NCBI RefSeq assembly: GCF_002797595.1
Contig: NZ_PGFE01000002.1
Location: forward strand, 496,001 to 560,000
Length of the DNA: 64,000 nt
Reading direction: 5' to 3'
From: Sediminihabitans luteus
Lineage (GTDB): Bacteria > Actinomycetota > Actinomycetes > Actinomycetales > Cellulomonadaceae
The translations under genes and the position numbers were made by a program. Positions 27,883-34,001 of the stretch are shown here, in pieces. Each line of letters opens with the position of its first letter. Within the stretch, counting starts at the first letter, position 1. A model generated the notes under the pieces. The model searched no databases. It was not told where the DNA came from and worked only from the letters and a program-made list of their open reading frames with translations.

Positions 27883-30117
27883 TCAGTGTGATGTGGCGTC
27901 GAGCGCCGCGGTGGCACGGTCGATCGCCTGGCGGACGTTGAGGGCCCCGGGCTCGTCGTCCATCTCCTCGCGCAGCCCGAGAGCCGCCCTGAGGTCGGCG
28001 ACACCTTCTACGTGTCGACCGAGCTGCGCTCGGGCCCGCCCGCGCAGCAGGTACGCGTTGGCCGTGAGTCGGGGTACGCCGAGCGGGACGGTCAGGTCGA
28101 CCGCGAGCGTCGCAGCGTCCTCGACCTCGGTCCACCGGCCCGTGGCGAGCAGGTTCTTGGCGAGGTAGACCTGCGCGTTCGCCTCGGTGAACCTGGCGAC
28201 CTCGGCGCGTGGCCGGGTCAGCGGGTCGGCGAGCGCGTCGATGACGGAGCGCACGACCTCGACCGCGGCGTCCGGGCTGCCGAGCTGGGCCTGGCAGTCC
28301 GCGACGAGGAGGAGCGCCTGCGGGAGTCCCTCGCGTTCGCCGACCGCGCGGAAGATCTCGGCCGCGCGGAGCCCGTCCGCGACGGAGTCGTCGAGCGACT
28401 CGCGCCGTCGCTTGCCGATCCAGGCGCGGTAGAGCAGCGCCCAGCCCTCCTGGCGGGCGTCGCCGCAGCGCCGGGCGGCCGCGAGGCCGACGTCGCAGGC
28501 CTCGCGCGCGCCCGCCGCGTCGTCGAGGCACTCCATCCGCGCCCATGCCAGGTATCCCTGGTGCGTCGCGACGAGCACGTCGTCCGCGAGGGCGGCCGCG
28601 GCGTCGGCCGAGGTGCGGTAGATCTCGGGCCAGGCCCGCCACACGGACCACAGGTCCGAGAACCAGTGCAGCGAGTCGGCGACGTCGACCACGGTTCGGT
28701 GGTCGCCGCGTTCTGCGGCGCGCCGGAACGCGGCGAGCCAGCTGTCGGACTCGTGCCGCAACCAGGCCATGGCCTCGGTCGTGGACCGCAGCATCGGGTC
28801 GCGCTCGGACGCGTCCCCGTCGGGCTCGAACCAGCGCCCGGCAGCCATGGTCGTGCTCAGGAGCCAACGGTCCGCGTCGTGCTCGAGCCGGGCGCGTGCC
28901 TCTGGCCCTTCCTGCGTCCGCATCCGGTGCGACGCGTACAGCCGGAGCAGGTCGTGGAGCTGGTACCGGTCGCCCGCGACGTGCTGCAGGAGCCCGAGCT
29001 CGACGAGCTCGTCGAGGATCTCCTCGGTACGCCAGAGGTCCTCCTGGGCCAGCGCGGCGGCGAGGCCGGGGCCGACGGTCGGGGCGGCGACGAGGGACAG
29101 GCGACGAAGCAGTCGTTGCGCGTCGGGGCCGAGCTGCTCGAAGGACGAGCCGAACGCGGCCCGCACGCTGAGGTCGCCGACCGCGAGGGAGTCGAGCCGC
29201 CGGTCCTCGACCGCGAGGCGGGCCGTGAGCGTCGCGATCGTCGTCCCCGGTCGGGTGCCGAGCCGGTTCCCGAGGATGCGCAGCGCGAGGGGCACCGCGC
29301 CGCAGAGCTCGACGACACGGGCCAGCGCGTCGTCGTCCGCGGTTCCCACGAGGCGGGCGAGGAGCGCGGCGGCGTCGGGCGTCGTCATCCGGTCGATCGT
29401 GACGCGGTCCACGCCCTCGAGCCCGGAGAGCCGGCGTCGGCTCGTCACGAGCACGGCCCCGGGCCCGTCGCTGCTGACGACGTCGCGTACCTGCTCCTCG
29501 GCACCGGCGTTGTCGAGCACCACGAGGACCTTCTGCGAGGCGAGGATCCGCCGGAGCCGTTCGAGCGCGTCGAGGGAGGTCAGTGGGACGGGGCTCGGGC
29601 TCAGCGCCTCGACGAGCCGCCGGGCGACGTCGTCCCGGTGCACGGGCTCGTCGTCCAGCCCGCGCAGGTCGACGAACGCGACCTCGTCGAAGTCGCCGCG
29701 GACGTCGTCGGCGACCCGGACGGCGAGGGTCGTCTTGCCGAACCCGGGCGGGCCGCTCAGGAGCACGGCGCGCGGGGCGGGGCCGCGCAGCAGCGCCGCG
29801 ACCGCGTTCCGCTCGCCGGCGCGACCCGTGAAGTCGGTGACGACGCGGGGCAGCGGCAGCGCGGGCGACGGGGGAGCGGTCGCGCGTCGTCGGCCCTCAC
29901 GGGCCAGACGCAGCAGCTCGGCGCGCTCGTCGGCGCCGACGCCGAGCGCGTCCGCGAGCAGGTCCACGGTCCGGCGCTGCGGGCCCCGGCTGGCGCCGCG
30001 CTCGATGTCCCCGATCGCCCGGTCGCTGACGCCGGAGCGTTCGGCGAGCGACTCGAGGGTCATGTCCAGCGCGGTGCGGTGGGCTCGCAGGAGCGCTCCC
30101 AGGCTCGTGTCCGTCAC
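27883..30117 (-). CDS. STAND regulator: XRE HTH, NB-ARC ATPase, TPR repeats
   Basis: A 744-residue signal-transduction ATPase. An N-terminal XRE-type helix-turn-helix (LESLAERSGVSDRAIGDIERGASR, residues about 20-45) is followed by an NB-ARC domain. That domain has Walker A LLSGPPGFGKTTLA (about 119-131), Walker B KVLVVLDNA and a GAVPLALRILG motif. A winged helix (LVELGLLQHVAGDRYQLHDLLRLYA) and C-terminal TPR-like helices follow from about 430. Proteins of this kind act as ligand-gated transcription factors. GTG 30117 has GGAGA six bases upstream. It is divergent from two alpha/beta hydrolase genes, its most likely targets. Confidence 0.88.
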   Translation of the reverse strand: MTDTSLGALLRAHRTALDMTLESLAERSGVSDRAIGDIERGASRGPQRRTVDLLADALGVGADERAELLRLAREGRRRATAPPSPALPLPRVVTDFTGRAGERNAVAALLRGPAPRAVLLSGPPGFGKTTLAVRVADDVRGDFDEVAFVDLRGLDDEPVHRDDVARRLVEALSPSPVPLTSLDALERLRRILASQKVLVVLDNAGAEEQVRDVVSSDGPGAVLVTSRRRLSGLEGVDRVTIDRMTTPDAAALLARLVGTADDDALARVVELCGAVPLALRILGNRLGTRPGTTIATLTARLAVEDRRLDSLAVGDLSVRAAFGSSFEQLGPDAQRLLRRLSLVAAPTVGPGLAAALAQEDLWRTEEILDELVELGLLQHVAGDRYQLHDLLRLYASHRMRTQEGPEARARLEHDADRWLLSTTMAAGRWFEPDGDASERDPMLRSTTEAMAWLRHESDSWLAAFRRAAERGDHRTVVDVADSLHWFSDLWSVWRAWPEIYRTSADAAAALADDVLVATHQGYLAWARMECLDDAAGAREACDVGLAAARRCGDARQEGWALLYRAWIGKRRRESLDDSVADGLRAAEIFRAVGEREGLPQALLLVADCQAQLGSPDAAVEVVRSVIDALADPLTRPRAEVARFTEANAQVYLAKNLLATGRWTEVEDAATLAVDLTVPLGVPRLTANAYLLRGRARAQLGRHVEGVADLRAALGLREEMDDEPGALNVRQAIDRATAALDATSH

Positions 30118-30172
30118 GACGTCTCCGATCAGCAGGAAGGCCTGGCAGCGACCGAACTCCTCCTGCGAAGTT

Positions 30173-30185
30173 CCTGGTGCCCAGG
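30173..30185. promoter_or_regulatory. Small palindrome in the divergent STAND/hydrolase gap
   Basis: CCTGG-TGC-CCAGG is a perfect inverted repeat in the 130-bp gap between the regulator and the hydrolases. It is a candidate operator, but in GC-rich DNA such short palindromes arise often by chance. Confidence 0.25.
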
Positions 30186-30247
30186 TTCGCCGCGCGATGG
30201 GATGGCTACGAACGCGGCGCCGGGCCGCGGTGCCCGAGGAGAAGACT

Positions 30248-31012
30248 ATGGCCCCCAGCGCTCCCACGATCGTGCTCGTCCCCGGCGCGTTCGTCGACGC
30301 CGGCGGGTGGGCACCGGTGGTCGAGCTGCTCCTGGCCGAGGCGTTGCGCGTCGTCGTCCCCGCGCTTGAGTACCGCAGCCTCGCCGCCGACGCCGCGACC
30401 GTCCGCTCGTGCATCGACGGGGTCGGCGGGCCCGTGCTGCTGGTGGGGCACTGCTACGGCGGCGCGGTGGCCACGGTCGCCGGGACGCACGCCGCCGTCG
30501 TCGGCCTGGTCTACGTCGCGGGGCACGCCCTCGACGTGGGCGAGAGCATCACCTCGCTCGAGGGGACGTTCGACGACGCGGGCCTGGGAGACCACCTCGT
30601 GCGCGAGGAGCGGGCCGGCTCCGTGCACGGCACGCAGACGTCGCTCACGGTGAGCGTCGACCGGTTCCCCGACGTCGTCGCCGACGGTCTCCAGCTCGAG
30701 ATCGCCCGGATCCTTGCCGTCTCGCAGCGACCCGTCGCGGCGCAGGCCCTCGACGAGCGCAGCGACCGGGCCGCCTGGCGGACGACCCCGACCTGGGGTG
30801 TCGTCGCGCGCGACGACCAGGTCGTGAGCCCCGCCCTGCAGCGCCACGTCTACGCACGGGCCGGGGCGCGCGCCGTCGTCGAGCTCGACGGCCCGCACCT
30901 CGTGATGCACACGCACCCCCTCGACGTCGTCGAGGTTCTCCGCGCCGCCCTCGGCGACCTCGACAGGTCCTGGGCGACGCGGTCGCACCACCTGACCCAC
31001 CCCGCCCGGTGA
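30248..31012 (+). CDS. Alpha/beta hydrolase with cysteine at the nucleophile elbow
   Basis: A 254-residue protein of the esterase/salicylate-esterase-like group (IVLVPGAFVDAGGWAPVVELL). The nucleophile elbow reads GHCYGG, with Cys69 instead of the usual serine; the codon is a plain TGC. Asp189 or Asp190 (ARDDQVV) and His217 (GPHLVMH) complete a Cys-Asp-His triad like that of dienelactone hydrolase. GAGGAG precedes ATG 30248. It is probably co-transcribed with the next hydrolase and controlled by the divergent STAND protein. The substrate is unknown. Confidence 0.82.
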   Translation: MAPSAPTIVLVPGAFVDAGGWAPVVELLLAEALRVVVPALEYRSLAADAATVRSCIDGVGGPVLLVGHCYGGAVATVAGTHAAVVGLVYVAGHALDVGESITSLEGTFDDAGLGDHLVREERAGSVHGTQTSLTVSVDRFPDVVADGLQLEIARILAVSQRPVAAQALDERSDRAAWRTTPTWGVVARDDQVVSPALQRHVYARAGARAVVELDGPHLVMHTHPLDVVEVLRAALGDLDRSWATRSHHLTHPAR

Positions 31013-31047
31013 CCCCACCGGTGCGCACCGACGAAGGAGCTGACGAG

Positions 31048-31869
31048 ATGCCGTACATCACCACCCAGGACGGGACCGAGATCTTCTACCAGGACTACGG
31101 GACGGGCCGTCCCGTCGTCATGAGCCACGGCTGGCCCCTGAGCTCGGACGCCTGGTCGTACGAGCTCAAGGTGCTCGCCGACCACGGGTACCGGGCGATC
31201 GCGCACGACCGCCGCGGCCACGGCCGCTCCGCGCGGACGCACCACGGCAACGACATGAACACCTACGCGGCGGACCTCGCGGACCTCGTCGAGATCCTCG
31301 ACCTGCGCGACCTGACGGTTGTCGGGCACTCGACCGGTGGCGGGGAGGTCGTGCGGTACGCGGCGCGGCACGGGGCGGGGCGCGTCAGCAAGGTCGTCAC
31401 CGCCGGCGCCGTGCCGCCCGTCATGGTGCGGTCCGACACGAACCCCCAGGGCACCCCGATCGAGGTGTTCGACGGCATCCGCGCCGGGGTGCTCGCCGAC
31501 CGCTCGCAGTTCTTCCAGGACCTCACGGAGACCTTCTTCGGGGCGAACCGCCCGGGTGCGGCGATCTCCCAGGGGCAGCGCGACGACTTCTGGCGCCAGG
31601 GCATGCTCGCCGGGCTGCAGGCCGCGTACGACTGCGTCAAGGCGTTCTCCGAGACCGACTTCTCGGACGACCTGCGCGCGCTCGACGTGCCGGTGCTCAT
31701 CGCGCACGGCGACGACGACCAGATCGTGCCGATCGAGGCGGCCGCGCACCGAGCCATCGACCTCGTCAGGCTCGGCACGCTGAAGGTCTACCCGGGCGCA
31801 CCCCACGGCGTCGTCGGCGACTACCAGAAGGCGCTCGTGGCCGATCTGCTGGAGTTCCTCGAGGCGTGA
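31048..31869 (+). CDS. Alpha/beta hydrolase, non-heme chloroperoxidase/arylesterase type
   Basis: A 273-residue enzyme very like cofactor-free haloperoxidases/arylesterases. Features are FYQDYGTGRPVVMSHGWPLSS, DRRGHGRS, the nucleophile GHSTGGGE (Ser95), HGDDDQIVP (acid Asp224) and GAPHGVV (His253). Family members hydrolyse esters and, with a carboxylic acid and peroxide, can perhydrolyse. GAAGGAGC precedes ATG 31048. It lies 35 bp after the first hydrolase, so the two form an operon. Confidence 0.92.
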   Translation: MPYITTQDGTEIFYQDYGTGRPVVMSHGWPLSSDAWSYELKVLADHGYRAIAHDRRGHGRSARTHHGNDMNTYAADLADLVEILDLRDLTVVGHSTGGGEVVRYAARHGAGRVSKVVTAGAVPPVMVRSDTNPQGTPIEVFDGIRAGVLADRSQFFQDLTETFFGANRPGAAISQGQRDDFWRQGMLAGLQAAYDCVKAFSETDFSDDLRALDVPVLIAHGDDDQIVPIEAAAHRAIDLVRLGTLKVYPGAPHGVVGDYQKALVADLLEFLEA

Positions 31870-31874
31870 CCGGT

Positions 31875-31903
31875 CCCGGGCGCCGCACCGTGCGGCGCCC
31901 GGG
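31875..31903. terminator. Terminator hairpin between convergent genes
   Basis: CCCGGGCGCCGCA pairs perfectly with TGCGGCGCCCGGG over 13 bp with a 3-base loop. It lies directly after the chloroperoxidase-like gene and before the end of the oppositely oriented SUKH-like gene, so it may serve both directions. Confidence 0.75.
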
Positions 31904-31929
31904 GATCCCCCGACGTGATCGCGAGCGGC

Positions 31930-32472
31930 TCACTCCGTGATGCCGTTCTTCTCGACGTCGAGCGCCACGAGGTCCCGGGTGGTCTGCACGCACTCGCGCC
32001 ACCAGGCGTGCACGTTCTCGAACTCGTCGCTGTCGGTCGACGTCATGCGGATGACCGGGAAACCGCCGTCGGTGACGGGTCCGTTCATCCAGACCGCGCT
32101 GGTGTCCAACACGACGTCGGATACGCAGATCGGGACGAGTTCTTCGAGCGGGGGGAGCTCGTCGAAGTAGTCGCTCGCGGTGTCGAGATGCACCCATGCT
32201 CGTTCCCACAGTTCGCCGGCGCCGATCTCGTCGGTGCCCAGCACGGTCCCCTCGAGAAACGCGTCAGGCCACCCGTTGATCTCGCGCAGCAGCGCCTCGT
32301 GCTGGGCGTCGAGCTCGAACCCGATCCGCGCCTGCGCGGCGGCGATCGCCGCGTCGTCAGCACCGATGCGGGGGATGGTCAAAGGCCACGATGACGAGAC
32401 GTGCGCCAGGCGTGTGCGCCACGAGGTCGCCTCGCGCACGAGGTCGCCCCACGGGACGTCGGTGCCGCTCAT
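31930..32472 (-). CDS. SUKH/SMI1-KNR4-like immunity protein
   Basis: A 180-residue acidic protein with the SMI1/KNR4 pattern. Residues about 40-80 (IAAAQARIGFELDAQHEALLREINGW) match the family's E-x-x-L-G-x-x-L-P-x-x-Y-x-x-F-L-x-x-x-N-G consensus. A TVLGTDEIG strand and VICVSD/W-rich strands follow. SUKH proteins usually neutralise toxins of polymorphic toxin systems. No toxin gene adjoins it, so it may be an orphan immunity gene. It follows the opine-dehydrogenase-like gene by 48 bp on the same strand. Confidence 0.65.
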   Translation of the reverse strand: MSGTDVPWGDLVREATSWRTRLAHVSSSWPLTIPRIGADDAAIAAAQARIGFELDAQHEALLREINGWPDAFLEGTVLGTDEIGAGELWERAWVHLDTASDYFDELPPLEELVPICVSDVVLDTSAVWMNGPVTDGGFPVIRMTSTDSDEFENVHAWWRECVQTTRDLVALDVEKNGITE

Positions 32473-32500
32473 CGTCTCGTCGCCCTCGTCTCGTCGCCCT
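32473..32500. repeat. 14-bp perfect tandem duplication before SUKH-like gene
   Basis: CGTCTCGTCGCCCT occurs twice in a row directly before the start codon of the SUKH-like gene, covering its ribosome-binding region. A slippage duplication is likely; change in copy number could alter translation. Confidence 0.7.
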
Positions 32501-32520
32501 CGTCACAGCGACATCCTGGC

Positions 32521-33693
32521 CTACGCCGGTCGGGCACCGCCACCGTCGCGCACCCGTGGGGTGTGCGGGTAGGCGGCGTCGCGGCCCTGGAAGGCCAGCA
32601 CGGCCGGGTTGCGCACGACGCCGTCGTGGATCTCGATCGCCCGGGAGATGGTCTCGTTCGACTCCCACGCCTCGCGCCCGCCCATCACGGTGCCGAGGAA
32701 CGGCAACAGCGCCGCGCTGATCTCCCAGGTCGCGGAGTTCCACAGGTACGACGGGCTGTGGTCGACGCCGTAGTACAGCACCCCGTCGCCGACGGTGAAG
32801 GTGGGCTCGTCGAACGTCGTGGGTCGCGCCCACGTGAAGCCCATGCCCTCGTCGCACGACACGTCGACGACGACCGTGCCGGGGGAGAGCTCGCCCAGGT
32901 CGTCGTCGGTCATGAACGTCAGCGGGGCCGCGACGTCCTGCAGCACGCAGTTGACGACGACGTCGTGCTCGCCGAGGAACGCGGGCAGCGGCACCCGACC
33001 CTCGGCCGTCACGGCGTGGCTCACGCGCTCGCCCGTGTGGTCGTCGTCGAGGTGCACGATCCGGGCCGAGTGGATCGGCGCGGCCACGGCGGCGACGTGC
33101 CGGTGCGTCAGGACGTCGACGTCGTGCACGCCGAGCGCGTCCAGCGCGGTCACCGCACCGCGCGCCGTCGCGCCGAACCCGATCACGACGGCGCGCAGTC
33201 GCGGCCCGTAGTCCCCGGCGATCCCCGCGAGCTGCATGGCGTGCAGCACCGAGCTGTACCCGGCGAGCTCGTTGTTCTTGTGGAACACGTGCAGGTTGAA
33301 CGCCCCGTCGCGGCTCCAGTGGTTCATGGCCTCGAACGCGATCAGGGTGAGCCGGCGGTCGATCGCGAGCTGCGTGATCTGCGGGTCCTGCACGCAGTGC
33401 GGCCACCCCCACAGCGTCTGACCCTCGCGCAGCTCGGCGACGTCGGCGGCCAGGGGCTTGGGTGCCAGGATCACGTCGCACCCGGCGAGGAGCTGCTCGC
33501 GCGTGCGCAGCCCGCCGACCCACGGCGCGACCTGCGCGTCCCGCAGCCCGAACCGCTCGCCGTACCCGTGCTCGAGGAACACGCGGGCCCGCAGGTCGTC
33601 CGGGATCTGGGCGAGGTGGCGGGGGTGCAGCGCGAGCCGCAGCTCGTTCTCCTTGCGCGAGTGCGCGACGACGCCGAGGGTGAGCGGGGTCAT
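32521..33693 (-). CDS. N5-(carboxyethyl)ornithine synthase-like opine dehydrogenase
   Basis: A 390-residue protein of the alanine dehydrogenase/PNT superfamily. The N-terminal domain reads LGVVAHSRKENELRLALHP and DVILAPKPLAADVAELREGQTLWGWPHCVQD, followed by HKNNELAGYSSVLHAM. The Rossmann motif is VVIGFGATARGAVTALDALG. These match carboxyethylornithine synthase, which condenses pyruvate with an amino-acid side chain using NADPH, better than alanine dehydrogenase. GGAGG precedes ATG 33693. The true amino-acid substrate is unknown. It is divergent from the glycosyltransferase cassette. Confidence 0.7.
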   Translation of the reverse strand: MTPLTLGVVAHSRKENELRLALHPRHLAQIPDDLRARVFLEHGYGERFGLRDAQVAPWVGGLRTREQLLAGCDVILAPKPLAADVAELREGQTLWGWPHCVQDPQITQLAIDRRLTLIAFEAMNHWSRDGAFNLHVFHKNNELAGYSSVLHAMQLAGIAGDYGPRLRAVVIGFGATARGAVTALDALGVHDVDVLTHRHVAAVAAPIHSARIVHLDDDHTGERVSHAVTAEGRVPLPAFLGEHDVVVNCVLQDVAAPLTFMTDDDLGELSPGTVVVDVSCDEGMGFTWARPTTFDEPTFTVGDGVLYYGVDHSPSYLWNSATWEISAALLPFLGTVMGGREAWESNETISRAIEIHDGVVRNPAVLAFQGRDAAYPHTPRVRDGGGARPA

Positions 33694-34001
33694 GAGGTGT
33701 GCCTCCGAGGCCCTGGCGGTTCCGAGACGGATCGCGACAGCAGCCACCGGGCCCGCGAGGGAGGCTCTGCGCGCCACGGTACGCGAGTGCGGTGGCGCCA
33801 CCGACCACCGACCACCGACCACCGCACGACGCCGCAGCTCCCGTCCGCACCCCCGTCGGCACCGCCCGTCGTGCTCGACGTCCGGCACGGCCCAGGGGTT
33901 CGTCGTCGGTCAGGACACCGTTCACCGGCGGTTCATCGCCCGGCCGTGCGGGTGGGGTCTACTCCACGGGTTGGGTGTCCACGACGACGAAGACCGGTGT
34001 G
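33694..34001. other. Divergent 308-bp gap with 7-bp tandem repeat
   Basis: This gap separates the opine-dehydrogenase-like gene and the glycosyltransferase gene. It contains the 7-bp repeat CCGACCA three times plus a partial copy (33801-33824). The glycosyltransferase frame is open through most of it but with Arg/Pro-rich, non-conserved codons. No clear -10/-35 pair was found. Promoters for both genes should lie here. Confidence 0.45.
33801..33824. repeat. 7-bp tandem repeat (CCGACCA)
   Basis: Three perfect copies plus CCG lie upstream of the glycosyltransferase gene. A heptamer array changes frame or spacing if it slips, so it could alter expression of a surface-glycan gene. This is only a suggestion. 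Confidence 0.7.

Noticed and set aside
27548-28867. A 439-codon minus-strand frame across the 3' part of the STAND gene and the padR partner
   Set aside because: It is a frame-shifted shadow of the TPR region with no recognisable domain.
33699-34001. N-terminal extension of the GT29-GT4 protein back to 33699
   Set aside because: The extension is Arg/Pro-rich, encodes the heptamer repeat and has no ribosome site. ATG 34002 or a nearby in-frame GTG is more likely.
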